Shown piece by piece: positions 1 through 9,302 of a stretch of 33,603 nucleotides of DNA (positions are counted from its first letter, which is position 1; each line of letters starts with the position of its first letter). The position numbers and the translations under genes are program-made. The DNA lies in assembly GCA_900542555.1 (NCBI GenBank), contig UQNU01000019.1, positions 1-33,603 on the forward strand, written 5' to 3'. The notes under the pieces are model-generated. The model made no database searches and was not told where the DNA came from. It saw nothing but the letters and a program-made list of their open reading frames with translations. The stretch comes from an uncultured Collinsella sp. (GTDB lineage: Bacteria > Actinomycetota > Coriobacteriia > Coriobacteriales > Coriobacteriaceae).

Positions 1-10
1 CGACACGCAT

Positions 11-49
11 AAAAAGCCTCCCATTTCTCGTGTCCAAGAAATGGGAGGC
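11..49 (-). terminator. Rho-independent terminator downstream of rsmB
   Basis: Read on the minus strand, a perfect 13-bp stem (arms 37-49 and 16-28, GCCTCCCATTTCT and its complement) with an 8-nt loop is followed by TTTTT at 15-11. This is the classic intrinsic terminator form. It lies about 130 bp past the rsmB stop and probably ends the fmt-rsmB transcript. A weaker role for plus-strand transcription is possible, but no T-run follows on that side. Confidence 0.85.
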
Positions 50-86
50 AGTTCACATCGATCGCGGGGCTGATTCTTTGCTCTAT

Positions 87-168
87 GGGTAGCTAATTTG
101 GGACGGGGCTTTTTTAACTACCCTGCAGGCGGGGTAGTTAAAAAAGCCCCGTCCCAAATTAGCTACCC
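87..168. repeat. Perfect 37-bp inverted repeat (REP/MITE-like palindrome)
   Basis: The arms 87-123 and 132-168 are exact reverse complements over 37 bp, separated by an 8-base spacer (124-131). Each arm carries GGGACGGGGC next to a T- or A-run. The element lies between the rsmB stop (180) and the terminator at 11-49 and contains no gene. The exact match implies recent origin or homogenisation. A dispersed palindromic element is my inference; copies elsewhere cannot be seen here. Confidence 0.9.
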
Positions 169-179
169 TTGGGCCCGTA

Positions 180-1580
180 TTACTTGCGGACCAAGCGGGC
201 GCAGAAGTGGCCGTCGTAGGAGTCGGCGTTTACTGGCACGCTTTGGAAGAGGCCTCGATCGTTCTGGCGTACGGATACGAGCTTCTTGGCCTGATCGAAC
301 TCGGGGAGTTGCAGAATCTGTGCCTCGGAAAGCGGTGCCACGCTAAAGCCGGCACCCTCGGGAGAAGCAAGGAACGCGTCCACGACCTGCGTGTTCTCCT
401 CGTCGAAGACCGAGCACGTCGCATAGATCAGCTCGCCGCCGGCAGCCACGCGCGCGGCGGCTTCCTTGAGCATCGTCAGTTGCAGTTTGGGCAGCTCAAC
501 CGCTACATCCTTTTCGGTCAGGCGCCACGGGATCTCGGGATGACGACGCATGGTGCCGGTGCCAGAGCACGGCGCATCGATAAAGACCGTATCGAACTTA
601 ACCGGCTTGCCAAGCATGGCATCAAACGACGTCAGTACTTCATCAAGCTCGCAGGCATCACCCGAAACCGTACGAACGCCCTGAATACCGGCCTTGTGCA
701 GGCGAGCGAGATTCAGATCGCATTTGCGATCATGCAGATCGAGCGCCGTATGCTGACGCTCATAGCCCGCACGCTTGGCCTGGCACATCATCACATAGGT
801 CTTGGTGCCACGACCGGCACCAATCTCAAGGCAGCTTCCAGGGCGCGTGGCAGCTGTGGCGATAAGCTGCGCATTGAGATCAGATGCCACCGCGGCAGCA
901 CGCTCAAACACACCCGATGCAACCGTGACCTGCGCATCTACCGGGGCATGGCAGCCCGGGAAAACGGGCGCGACGAGCTGCGAGACATACGGATCGGGCT
1001 TGGTCGCAAAGGCGTTCTCATGCAGGGCCAGCGGCGCGGGGGCCAGATTGCCGGCAAAGTTAAGCGCACCCTCAGGCGTGTCGAACGATGCCATAATGCG
1101 AGCGCACAGCCAACGCGGCAGACCCATCAGGCGCGACAGACGAACCAGGCGTCGCTCAGACTCATCTACATCGGACGCCGTGGCAAAGTCCTCAACATTG
1201 TCCGCAACCTTATGCAGCACGGCATTGGCCAAGCCAGCGGCGGACTTAGCGCCGCAGCGAACCAGCTCAACACCCTGACTTACAGCAACGCGCCCAGGCG
1301 TATGTAAATAGAGCATCTCGAAAGCCGAGATACGAAGCGCCATGCGAACACGCGGCGCAACCTTTTTAGGCTTATCGAGAAACTGGTCGAGCAGCTCGTC
1401 CAAAATACCCTGCGTGGCGGCCACACCAAGTGCCAAGCGGGCGGCAAAAGCGGAATCGCGCTGATCAATAGCCTTGGCCGATGCGCGAGAGGACAGCACG
1501 TCGCGCGCATACATGCCGCGGCGATCGGCCTCCATCAGCACATCGAGCGCAAGCTTGCGCGCGGGAGACAGCTTGCTCAT
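180..1580 (-). CDS. rsmB: 16S rRNA (cytosine-967-C5)-methyltransferase RsmB
   Basis: 466 aa. The N-terminal ~130 residues are a NusB-like RNA-binding domain and the C-terminal half a Rossmann SAM-dependent m5C methyltransferase. Visible motifs are DAPCSG (335-340, Cys338) and ATCS (387-390, Cys389), the two cysteines used for release and catalysis in this family. The SAM motif I reads IGAGRGTKT (253-261) rather than the usual A-x-P-G-G-K-T form, a divergence worth noting. The start MSKLSPARK was chosen because its ATG overlaps the fmt stop by 4 nt (ATGA), implying translational coupling. A longer frame to 1628 lies entirely inside fmt. It is the last gene before the palindrome at 87-168 and the terminator at 11-49. 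Confidence 0.93.
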   Translation of the reverse strand: MSKLSPARKLALDVLMEADRRGMYARDVLSSRASAKAIDQRDSAFAARLALGVAATQGILDELLDQFLDKPKKVAPRVRMALRISAFEMLYLHTPGRVAVSQGVELVRCGAKSAAGLANAVLHKVADNVEDFATASDVDESERRLVRLSRLMGLPRWLCARIMASFDTPEGALNFAGNLAPAPLALHENAFATKPDPYVSQLVAPVFPGCHAPVDAQVTVASGVFERAAAVASDLNAQLIATAATRPGSCLEIGAGRGTKTYVMMCQAKRAGYERQHTALDLHDRKCDLNLARLHKAGIQGVRTVSGDACELDEVLTSFDAMLGKPVKFDTVFIDAPCSGTGTMRRHPEIPWRLTEKDVAVELPKLQLTMLKEAAARVAAGGELIYATCSVFDEENTQVVDAFLASPEGAGFSVAPLSEAQILQLPEFDQAKKLVSVRQNDRGLFQSVPVNADSYDGHFCARLVRK

Positions 1581-2497
1581 GACAGAACACCCCACGAAAG
1601 ATCGGCGCCTTGCAGCCCAGCAGCCCAAGCAGAAGCGGCCATACCACGCTTGCCATCGGGCTTAACCTCGAGCAGTTCAACCGCACCATCGGAAAGGCCA
1701 AGGAAAACACGCTTGGCTTTAATGAGAACCTGACCCTCGCCAAGCGACACATCAGCCGGCGCAGCATCGAGCACGCGCACGGTCTTGCCGGCAATCACGC
1801 AACGAGCAGGCGCAGTATCGGACGAAGCGAGCACATGACGCACGCAATCGAGCGCAGCCATCTGCGGATCCAGACGCATCTCCAGCTTGGAAATCTTGGC
1901 AGCATGGGTAACGAGCGCCTCATCCTGTTCAGTCCACACGGCGGTGCCATCGGCAAGAGAAGGAAGCGTATCGGCAAGCAGTTTGCCGCCCAGCTCGCCA
2001 AGCTCCATAGTCAGTGCCTCAGCATGCTTACCGGCAACCGACGTGGAAGCCTGAGCACAATAAGCACCAGTATCCACGCCATGCCCGATGCGCATGATAG
2101 AAACGCCAGCAACCTCATCACCAGCAAGAATGGCACGCTGAATGGGAGCGGCTCCACGCCATCGAGGCAGCAAGGACGCATGAACATTCACAATACCGAG
2201 CGGTGCCATATGCAGCACCTCATCGGGCAAAATGCAGCCATAAGCAGCCACACAGAAAATGTCAGCCTGGGCAGTCTGGAGCGCCTCAACAACCTCAGGC
2301 GTCATACGATTAGCCTCAACAACCGGCAGACCAAGCTCAAGCGCCTTGGCCTTAACAGGAGACGGCTCCAACTTTTTACCACGTCCGCGAACAGCATCGG
2401 GACGAGTAACAACAAGCGCAATCTCATTCCCAGCCTCGACGAGCGAAGTCAACGAAGGCACAGCAAAATCAGGCGTACCCATAAACACAATACGCAT
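1577..2497 (-). CDS. fmt: Methionyl-tRNA formyltransferase
   Basis: 306 aa, normal family length. It transfers a formyl group from 10-formyl-tetrahydrofolate to initiator Met-tRNA in the cytoplasm. The N-terminus MRIVFMGTPDFA and the block NVHASLLPRWRGAAPIQ are typical. The catalytic triad is present as Asn104, His106 and Asp142 (in HGVDTG). A ribosome-binding site GAGGGGAG stands about 10 nt before the ATG. The gene is coupled to rsmB by a 4-nt overlap. It sits downstream of def, the deformylase that removes the same formyl group, the common fmt-def pairing, though here a palindromic element separates them. Confidence 0.96.
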   Translation of the reverse strand: MRIVFMGTPDFAVPSLTSLVEAGNEIALVVTRPDAVRGRGKKLEPSPVKAKALELGLPVVEANRMTPEVVEALQTAQADIFCVAAYGCILPDEVLHMAPLGIVNVHASLLPRWRGAAPIQRAILAGDEVAGVSIMRIGHGVDTGAYCAQASTSVAGKHAEALTMELGELGGKLLADTLPSLADGTAVWTEQDEALVTHAAKISKLEMRLDPQMAALDCVRHVLASSDTAPARCVIAGKTVRVLDAAPADVSLGEGQVLIKAKRVFLGLSDGAVELLEVKPDGKRGMAASAWAAGLQGADLSWGVLS

Positions 2498-2714
2498 AAA
2501 GAACGTCTCCCCTCAACCAAAGCCGAGACGGCTACAAAGAACAGCGGAAAGCCAAGTACCAAGCCTATCCGCAAGAACAATTCAACAAGAACAAATATAC
2601 CCAAAACCAAAGAAAGAGCCGCAATAAAAGCAGCTCTTTCAGCAAAGCAATTATCAGCGAAGACGCCCCTCCCTGGCCTAACGGCACCCGGGAGAGACAA
2701 GCAGCGTCAACGTA
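2498..2714. other. A-rich stretch upstream of fmt, no gene supported
   Basis: About 215 bp, distinctly A-rich on the plus strand (T-rich in the fmt direction) compared with its surroundings. A possible minus-strand promoter is TTGCGG (2619-2624) and TATATT (2594-2599) with a long 19-nt spacer; it would put fmt transcription start about 90 nt upstream of the ATG. A hydrophobic 83-codon minus frame (2449-2700) crosses it from a TTG codon. That frame lacks a ribosome-binding site and runs into fmt, so I do not call it. Confidence 0.3.
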
Positions 2715-2810
2715 GTCCCCGGGGCGCCCGCCTATATCGTCCCGCGCGCAGTTTCGCAGCGCAGCGAGAATGTTTGAGCACGGGATGATATAGGCGGGCG
2801 CCCCGGGGAC
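2715..2810. repeat. 30-bp inverted repeat with 36-base loop (REP/MITE-like)
   Basis: The arms 2715-2744 and 2781-2810 are complementary at 29 of 30 positions. Both carry the GC-rich core CCCCGGGGCGCCCGCCTATAT. The 36-base interior contains its own GC-rich direct motif (GCAG..GCAGCG). The element ends 7 bp from the def stop, so it may act as a def terminator-like hairpin or separate the def and fmt transcripts. Its sequence is unrelated to the palindrome at 87-168. Confidence 0.88.
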
Positions 2811-2817
2811 GAACGAC

Positions 2818-3354
2818 CTACTCCGTCTCGCCCGGTCGAGCGCCGCGGGCCAGGGCGTCCTGGTACTCCTTGACGGCCTTGATCCTCTGCATGGGCTTCA
2901 GTCGCTCGAACATAGTGTTGCCGTGCAGGTGATCGATCTCGTGCTGAAGGCACACGCAGAACAGGTCGCCCGAGGCCTCATAGCGAATCAGGTTAGCGTC
3001 CAAGTCGTACGCCTCGACGACGACATGGTCGGGACGCTCGATCTCGCAGCTAATGCCGGGGATAGACAGACAGCCCTCGCTAAACGGCACCAAATGGTCG
3101 CTCTGCTCCACAATCACGGGATTGATGAGCACGTACGGGTCGTAGTCGTTTTTGTCGCTGTAGTCGCAGTCGATGGTGACGAGCTGAATGAGCTCGCCGA
3201 TCTGCGGGGCAGCCAGGCCGCAGCCGCCGTTCTCGAACATCATCTTCTTCATCTTCTCGGCAAGCGCTTCGATCGCCGGGGTGATTTCCTCGATGACGGC
3301 ACACTCCTGACGCAGACGGGGGTCAGGGGACAGTACGATTCCGTTGGCTTCCAT
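2818..3354 (-). CDS. def: Peptide deformylase
   Basis: 178 aa. It removes the N-formyl group from nascent proteins. All three metal and active-site motifs are intact: GCGLAAPQ (44-51), EGCLS (93-97, metal ligand Cys95) and HEIDH (138-142, two metal-ligand histidines and the catalytic Glu). Two in-frame ATGs stand close together at 3360 and 3354. I chose 3354 because the site GAAAGG directly abuts the first ATG but is well spaced from the second. The gene follows priA after a gap of under 20 nt, so the two are probably cotranscribed. Confidence 0.95.
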   Translation of the reverse strand: MEANGIVLSPDPRLRQECAVIEEITPAIEALAEKMKKMMFENGGCGLAAPQIGELIQLVTIDCDYSDKNDYDPYVLINPVIVEQSDHLVPFSEGCLSIPGISCEIERPDHVVVEAYDLDANLIRYEASGDLFCVCLQHEIDHLHGNTMFERLKPMQRIKAVKEYQDALARGARPGETE

Positions 3355-3372
3355 GGCCATCCTTTCGGTTTG

Positions 3373-5826
3373 TTACATCAAATCATAGGCGTCGACGTCA
3401 ACGCTTACGCTCACGCCGCGCACGGAGCCCGCCTCTTTGAGACAGGCGTCGATATCATCAGAGACATGGTACCCTACCGGCGACTTCACAAGCAGATGGA
3501 AGCGGTAACGGTCCTTGGCTCTCTCGATTACACACGAAGCCGGGCCCAGCACCTGCGGCACGGCGCCACCCACCCGCAAAAAGTCGGGCGCGGCGGCGTG
3601 CCAGCGGCGCTTGAGGAGCTTTGCGATGCGCCCGATATAATCCTGCGCATCATCCGCGTTCGCCGACCAAACCAAAATGTTGACCAAGCGCACAAACGGC
3701 GGATACAGGGCGTCGCAGCGCTGGTCCAGGTCATAGTCGGTAAAGATAGAGCGGTCGTGCTCGGCGACGGCGCGGATGACCGGGTCCTCAGGCAGATAGG
3801 TCTGGATAATGACCTCACCGGGACGATCGCCACGACCGGCACGGCCCGCGACCTGCTCGAGCAAGTCATAGGCACGCTCCCCCGCGCGAAAATCGGGCAG
3901 CTTGAGGGCAAAGTCGGCATTGACTACGCCCACGAGCGTGACCTCCGGAAAGTCGAGGCCCTTGGCAATCATCTGGGTACCCAGCAGCACCGCGCAATCG
4001 GCGGCATCGAACTGCTCGAGCAGCTTTTTGTGTGCGTCCTTGCCGCGCGTGGAATCGGCGTCCATGCGAATGACGGCAACGTCGTCGGGCAGCATCTGGT
4101 GCAGTGCGTCCTCGATCTGCTGCGTGCCCAGTCCCATTTTTGCCAGGTAACGGCTACCGCACTTGGGACAGCGACTCGTGGGTGCGGGATACGGCTGCAC
4201 ACGCCAGGACGATCCACAGGTGTGACACTGCAGCGTGTGCGTGCGCTCGTGGTACGTGAGCGCCGTGGAGCAGTGGTTGCAGGTGGGAACGCAACCGCAC
4301 TCGCGGCACATCAAAAACGGCGCAAAGCCGCGGCGGTTATGCAGCAGCACGGCCTTCTCACGCCGTTCTACAACGCGCTCCAGACCTTCCATCAGCGGTT
4401 TTGAGAACATGGAGCGGCTGCCGTGCGAGAACTCGCGGCGTAGGTCGGCAATGCGGACCTCGGGCAACACGGCATGTCCCGGGCGTTCGGGCATCTCGAC
4501 GCGCGTCCACGTGGCACCGTTGTACGTGCCGCGACGGCAGCGGTCGAGGGCCTCGGCAGAAGGCGTGGCCGAGCCCAGCACGAGCGGGCAGCGATAGCGG
4601 CGCGCCATCTCGGCCGCCACCTCGCGCGCATGGTAGCGCGGGCTGGAACCCTGCTTGTAGCTGGTCTCATGTTCCTCGTCGATGATGATGAGACCCAGGT
4701 CGCTGAGCGGGCAAAAGAGCGCCGAACGGGCCCCCACGACCACACGCGCGGCACCGCTGGCAACCATATCCCATTGGTCCAGGCGTTCACCGGCCGAAAG
4801 GCGCGAGTGAAAGACCGCGACCGTTTCGCCAAAGCGCGAGCGGAAGCGGCCGACAGTCTGGGCCGTCAGCGAGATCTCGGGCACGAGAACGCAGGCCGAG
4901 CGACCGGCCGCGAGCACGCGCTCAATAGCGGAGAGGTAGACCTCGGTTTTGCCGGAGCCCGTAACGCCGTCCACCAGCACCACGTCGCCGTGTGCGTCCA
5001 AGCGAGCGCGCTCAATCTGCGCGAGCGCCTGTTGCTGGCCGTTCGTAAGTGCGACCGGCGCTTTGCCGCTCGCAGAGGACAGTGTAGTTTGCTCGCTGCA
5101 ACCGCGCCAGGCACGGCGCTCCTCCACCACCACGACGCCGCGTTTTTCGAGCGCCTTGATGGTCGCCGACATGCTGTTGTAGAGCAGGTTGAGGTCGCGC
5201 GTCGTGAGGGGGCCGCACTGGAGAGCCTCAATGAGCTGGCGCTGGCGAATGGCGGTCTTGGGCGGCGTATAGTCAAAGCCCTCGGGCGTAAGCATGACCC
5301 AGCGGTTTTGAATAGGCTTGACGGCGGGACGCTCAACCGACCATGCGCCGTCATCGCCCTTGACCACGCGCGGGCTGCCGCCCGGAGGCAAAAACAGGCG
5401 CAGGCACTCGGAAAGCGTCGCGACGTACTCACGGCTCATCCAGCGCGCGATGCGGGCAGCCTCGGCGGTAAAGAGCGGTTTGCTGAGGATGGCTTCGACG
5501 GGCTTGATGCGCGAAGGGTCGAGGGCGTTGTTGCCTTGCAGGTTGCCCAGCTCGGGCGCAATATCGACGATGTAACCTGCGGCGGCACGGTTGCCAAAGT
5601 GGACCAGGACCGTCGATCCGACCTGGGCCTCGTTGGCAAGGGACTCGGGGACGCCGTAAGCAAACGGTTCGGACAGCGCACGGGTGGGGATGTCCAGGAC
5701 CACACTCGCGTAGGCGGCGATGGGCTCAGGTGCAGGCTCGGGCTTGACCGGGGCAGCAGCGGATGCCGGTGCCGCCGGAGTCTCCTCCGGTTCCGGCGAA
5801 CCAAAGAGCGTTAGTTGCTCGGCCAT
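3373..5826 (-). CDS. priA: Primosomal protein N', replication-restart helicase PriA
   Basis: 817 aa. A superfamily 2 3'-to-5' DNA helicase that recognises stalled forks and reloads the replisome. An N-terminal PriA DNA-binding region is followed by Walker A GVTGSGKT (287-294) and the DEEH box (383-386). A zinc-binding cysteine array is seen (CxxC at 507/510 and 516/519, then 534/537 and 553/556), followed by the C-terminal helicase lobe with GRAGRGDRPG. A proline/alanine-rich leader of about 35 residues precedes the conserved region. The start has an AGGAGG site about 9 nt upstream. A terminator-like hairpin separates it from gltX, and it leads into def. Confidence 0.96.
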   Translation of the reverse strand: MAEQLTLFGSPEPEETPAAPASAAAPVKPEPAPEPIAAYASVVLDIPTRALSEPFAYGVPESLANEAQVGSTVLVHFGNRAAAGYIVDIAPELGNLQGNNALDPSRIKPVEAILSKPLFTAEAARIARWMSREYVATLSECLRLFLPPGGSPRVVKGDDGAWSVERPAVKPIQNRWVMLTPEGFDYTPPKTAIRQRQLIEALQCGPLTTRDLNLLYNSMSATIKALEKRGVVVVEERRAWRGCSEQTTLSSASGKAPVALTNGQQQALAQIERARLDAHGDVVLVDGVTGSGKTEVYLSAIERVLAAGRSACVLVPEISLTAQTVGRFRSRFGETVAVFHSRLSAGERLDQWDMVASGAARVVVGARSALFCPLSDLGLIIIDEEHETSYKQGSSPRYHAREVAAEMARRYRCPLVLGSATPSAEALDRCRRGTYNGATWTRVEMPERPGHAVLPEVRIADLRREFSHGSRSMFSKPLMEGLERVVERREKAVLLHNRRGFAPFLMCRECGCVPTCNHCSTALTYHERTHTLQCHTCGSSWRVQPYPAPTSRCPKCGSRYLAKMGLGTQQIEDALHQMLPDDVAVIRMDADSTRGKDAHKKLLEQFDAADCAVLLGTQMIAKGLDFPEVTLVGVVNADFALKLPDFRAGERAYDLLEQVAGRAGRGDRPGEVIIQTYLPEDPVIRAVAEHDRSIFTDYDLDQRCDALYPPFVRLVNILVWSANADDAQDYIGRIAKLLKRRWHAAAPDFLRVGGAVPQVLGPASCVIERAKDRYRFHLLVKSPVGYHVSDDIDACLKEAGSVRGVSVSVDVDAYDLM

Positions 5827-5857
5827 GGCCCCAGCACCTCCTATCCCATACGTCTAC

Positions 5858-5892
5858 AGAAACAAGAGCCCCGCTCGGGGTGAACGGGGCTC
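5858..5892 (-). terminator. Terminator-like hairpin after gltX
   Basis: On the minus strand GAGCCCCG and CGGGGCTC form an 8-bp stem (5885-5892 with 5866-5873) around an 11-nt loop, followed by TTGTTTCT. It lies 24 bp past the gltX stop and just before the priA ribosome-binding site. The T-tract is interrupted, so termination may be partial. Confidence 0.6.
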
Positions 5893-5915
5893 GGATACAT
5901 ACGTTTGCGCAGCGG

Positions 5916-7391
5916 TTACAGCGCCATCATGCGGGCGCGGTCGATGCGCGCCAGGCAGTCGTCGCGGCCGACGAGCGCCATGGTCTCGCCCAGCGGAGGG
6001 CTCACCATGTTGCCGCAAACGGCGACGCGCACGGCCTGGAACACCACGCGCTTCTTGAGGTCCATCTGCTCGGGCAGCGGCTCAAGCGCAGCGTCGATGT
6101 TCGCGGCGGTCCACTCGGAAACACCCTCGAGTGCGGCCTTGGCGGCGTCCAGAATGTCACCCATGCCTTCCTTGGCCAGGCCCTTGTTGACGGATTTCTC
6201 GTCATACTCGAGCGTCTCGGCCGTGGCAAAGATGGGGGCGGCGACGGTAACGGCGTCGGCCGGCATCTTGGTGCGCGGCTTGACGATGGCAGCGAGCGCG
6301 TCGATCCAGTCCTCGCCGTACTCGACATTACCCTCGATGAGACCCGCCTCATGCAGCTCGGGAACCATGATCTCGTCGGCAAACTGCGCGTCGGACATGC
6401 CGTTGATGTACTCGGCATTGACCCAGTCGAGCTTCTTGGGGTCGAAGGTCGCGGGGTTCTTGGAAATGCGGTCGAGCGAGAACTTGCTGGCCAGGACGTC
6501 GCGCGGGATGATCGTGGTCTCGCCGTCGAGCGACCAGCCGAGCAGCGCCAGGTAGTTGACGAAGGCATCGGGCAGATAACCGGCGTCGCGGTACTCCTCC
6601 ACCGAGGTGGCGCCGTGGCGCTTGGAGAGCTTCTTGCCGTCGGCGCCCAGAATCATGGAGATGTGGGCGAACGTGGGCACGGGCGCGCCGAGGGCCTCGT
6701 AGACCATGACCTGGCGCGGGGTGTTGGACAGGTGATCGTCACCGCGGATGACGTGGGTGATCTTCATCATGGCGTCGTCGACGACGGTCGCGAAGTTGTA
6801 CGTGGGCGTGCCGTCGGAGCGGAAGATGACAAAGTCGTCGAGCTCCTTGGCATCGAAGGTCACCTCGCCGTGGACGGCGTCGTGGATGACGACGTCGCCG
6901 CGGTCCTCGGGTACCTTGATGCGCAGGACGTAGGGCTCGCCGGCCTCGATGCGGCGACGGGCCTCCTCGGGATCAAGATCGCGGCAGCGACGCTGATAGC
7001 CCTGGAAGGGGTCCTTGCGCTCCTGCGCGGCCTTGCGGTCGGCGTCGAGCTGCTCCTTGGTGCAGAAGCAGGGATAGGCCTTGCCCTCGTCCCAAAGCTT
7101 CTGGGCAGCCTGCTTGTACAGGTCCAGGCGCTCGGTCTGGGCGTAGGGGCCATAGTCGCCGCCCACCTCGGGACCCTCGTCCCAGTCCAGGCCAAGCCAA
7201 CGCATGGCGCGCAGGATGATCTGCGTGTTCTCGTCGGTGGAGCGGGTGGGGTCGGTGTCGTCGATGCGCAGGATGAACGTGCCGCCGTTTGAGCGGGCGA
7301 AAGCCCAGTTATAGATAGCGGTGCGGGCGCCGCCGATGTGCAGCTTGCCCGTCGGTGAGGGTGCAAAGCGGACGCGAACGTCTGATGCCAT
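5916..7391 (-). CDS. gltX: Glutamyl-tRNA synthetase
   Basis: 491 aa class I aminoacyl-tRNA synthetase that charges tRNA-Glu. The catalytic signatures are intact: the HIGH-type motif HIGG (18-21) after FAPSPTGKL, and KLSKR (254-258). The C-terminal third is the helical anticodon-binding domain. The start is set at 7391, where GAGGAG stands 6 nt before the ATG. The open frame continues upstream for 13 codons without support. A -10-like TATACT lies about 40 bp upstream. The gene is transcribed towards priA with a hairpin between. Confidence 0.96.
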   Translation of the reverse strand: MASDVRVRFAPSPTGKLHIGGARTAIYNWAFARSNGGTFILRIDDTDPTRSTDENTQIILRAMRWLGLDWDEGPEVGGDYGPYAQTERLDLYKQAAQKLWDEGKAYPCFCTKEQLDADRKAAQERKDPFQGYQRRCRDLDPEEARRRIEAGEPYVLRIKVPEDRGDVVIHDAVHGEVTFDAKELDDFVIFRSDGTPTYNFATVVDDAMMKITHVIRGDDHLSNTPRQVMVYEALGAPVPTFAHISMILGADGKKLSKRHGATSVEEYRDAGYLPDAFVNYLALLGWSLDGETTIIPRDVLASKFSLDRISKNPATFDPKKLDWVNAEYINGMSDAQFADEIMVPELHEAGLIEGNVEYGEDWIDALAAIVKPRTKMPADAVTVAAPIFATAETLEYDEKSVNKGLAKEGMGDILDAAKAALEGVSEWTAANIDAALEPLPEQMDLKKRVVFQAVRVAVCGNMVSPPLGETMALVGRDDCLARIDRARMMAL

Positions 7392-7431
7392 GGAAATCTC
7401 CTCGATTGCAGGATGGATGTCTAACTGCACC

Positions 7432-7460
7432 AGTATAAAGCATCAAAGCAACCTCCGCAC
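7432..7460 (-). promoter_or_regulatory. Possible gltX promoter
   Basis: The minus-strand -10 candidate TATACT (7437-7432) lies 41 bp upstream of the gltX ATG. No good -35 is found at 16-18 nt; GTGCGG (7460-7455) is the 17-nt position and matches poorly. The presumed -35 falls inside the first 24-bp tandem repeat unit, so the repeat may have replaced the original upstream sequence. Confidence 0.35.
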
Positions 7461-7502
7461 AAAGGGCACCGACCTACTCCGCACAAAGGGCACCGACCTA
7501 CT
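7453..7502. repeat. Perfect tandem duplication, two 24-bp units
   Basis: Units 7455-7478 and 7479-7502 are identical (beginning CCGCACAAAGGGCACC, ending GACCTACT), and both are preceded by CT. The core GCACAAAGGGC is itself not symmetrical. The pair sits directly against the inverted repeat at 7499-7590, and a related inverted GTGCGGA occurs at 7627-7633. It looks like the duplicated edge of the adjacent palindromic element. Confidence 0.9.
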
Positions 7503-7625
7503 CATTGGGGACAGACTTAAATGACCAGTCTTTGAGCAACCTGTCGGCATTTAGGTAAGACTGTTCGTTTAAGCCTGTCCCCAATGAGTACCCGGCCGGC
7601 CATTTATGTCTGTCCCCAATGAGTA
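7499..7625. repeat. REP-like palindromic cluster, three copies of a 16-mer
   Basis: The arms 7499-7521 and 7568-7590 are complementary at 22 of 23 positions around a 46-base loop. The motif CTGTCCCCAATGAGTA occurs at 7575-7590 and 7610-7625, and in inverse form at 7499-7514. Motifs of the GGGGACAG type are common ends of REP elements mobilised by Y1/RAYT transposases; that link is family knowledge plus inference. No transposase lies in the window. The gap 7392-7733 holds no gene. Confidence 0.85.
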
Positions 7626-7660
7626 GGTGCGGAAAGGGTGTGAATGTTTGAATTACGCGC

Positions 7661-7721
7661 TATGATGTGCCCTTGCATAGAGAGCCCGGCGGAATGGTAA
7701 CGGTCGCCGGGACACGTTTTT
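7661..7721 (+). promoter_or_regulatory. metK -10 element and leader hairpin
   Basis: TATGAT (7661-7666) is a good -10; no convincing -35 is visible. Transcription would then start near 7673. The leader carries a perfect 7-bp stem, CCCGGCG (7685-7691) with CGCCGGG (7705-7711), around a 13-nt loop, then ACACG and TTTTT (7717-7721), immediately before the ribosome-binding site GAAAGGA. The stem plus T-run resembles an attenuator or a compact ligand-binding leader. It matches no SAM riboswitch class that I recognise. Confidence 0.45.
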
Positions 7722-7733
7722 GAAAGGACAATC

Positions 7734-9014
<1,281 letters not shown>

Positions 9015-9051
9015 GCTAACTCGAAAAGCAACAGCCAAATAACAACGCACC

Positions 9052-9087
9052 AAAAGAAGTACCGGCCCCAACCGGTACTTCTTTTTT
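9052..9087 (+). terminator. Rho-independent terminator of metK
   Basis: A 14-bp stem, AAAAGAAGTACCGG (9052-9065) with CCGGTACTTCTTTT (9072-9085), closes a 6-nt loop and runs into a T-tract ending at 9087. It lies 37 bp past the metK stop. The A/T-rich base of the stem means it could also work in the opposite direction. Confidence 0.93.
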
Positions 9088-9181
9088 ATTTAAAGGTTGT
9101 GAAGATGAGCCTACCTGGGACATGGAATAAATCACAGGCCGATAAATTTTGCAGCAGAGCGACTCCAGCCATGTATTCTAA

Positions 9182-9302
9182 GTTCCGAGGGCTTTGGTAT
9201 TTGGTCGGTCGCGAGTTCCGCACGAGCCGGAGGCCACTTAATGTGGCCTCCGTGCGAGCCAGGACTGTAGAGCAGGCGACCAAATACCAAAGCCCTCGGA
9301 AC
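9182..9302. repeat. Nested inverted repeat: 26-bp outer arms, inner hairpin
   Basis: The outer arms 9182-9207 and 9277-9302 are perfectly complementary over 26 bp (left arm GTTCCGAGGGCTTTGGTATT...). Inside is a perfect 9-bp stem GGAGGCCAC/GTGGCCTCC (9229-9237, 9243-9251) with loop TTAAT, extended by CGCACG/CGTGCG (9219-9224, 9251-9256). The whole can fold as a long two-level hairpin or cruciform. It sits in the metK-sdaA gap. A non-autonomous mobile or REP-like element is inferred. The rest of the gap (9088-9181) shows nothing I can name. Confidence 0.9.

Noticed and set aside
98..346. Plus-strand frame across the palindrome near the left end
   Set aside because: It runs through the inverted repeat and antisense to rsmB, has low-complexity arginine-rich translation and no ribosome-binding site.
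2449..2700. Hydrophobic 83-codon minus-strand frame resembling a small membrane protein
   Set aside because: It starts at TTG with no ribosome-binding site, overlaps the fmt start in another frame, and its hydrophobicity follows from the T-rich composition of the gap.
7453..7502. Possible CRISPR array
   Set aside because: Only two units, directly abutting with no spacer between them, and no cas gene in the window.
7661..7733. Known SAM riboswitch (S-box, SAM-II or SMK type) before metK
   Set aside because: The leader is too short for the S-box, and the conserved SAM-II and SMK core sequences are not present.
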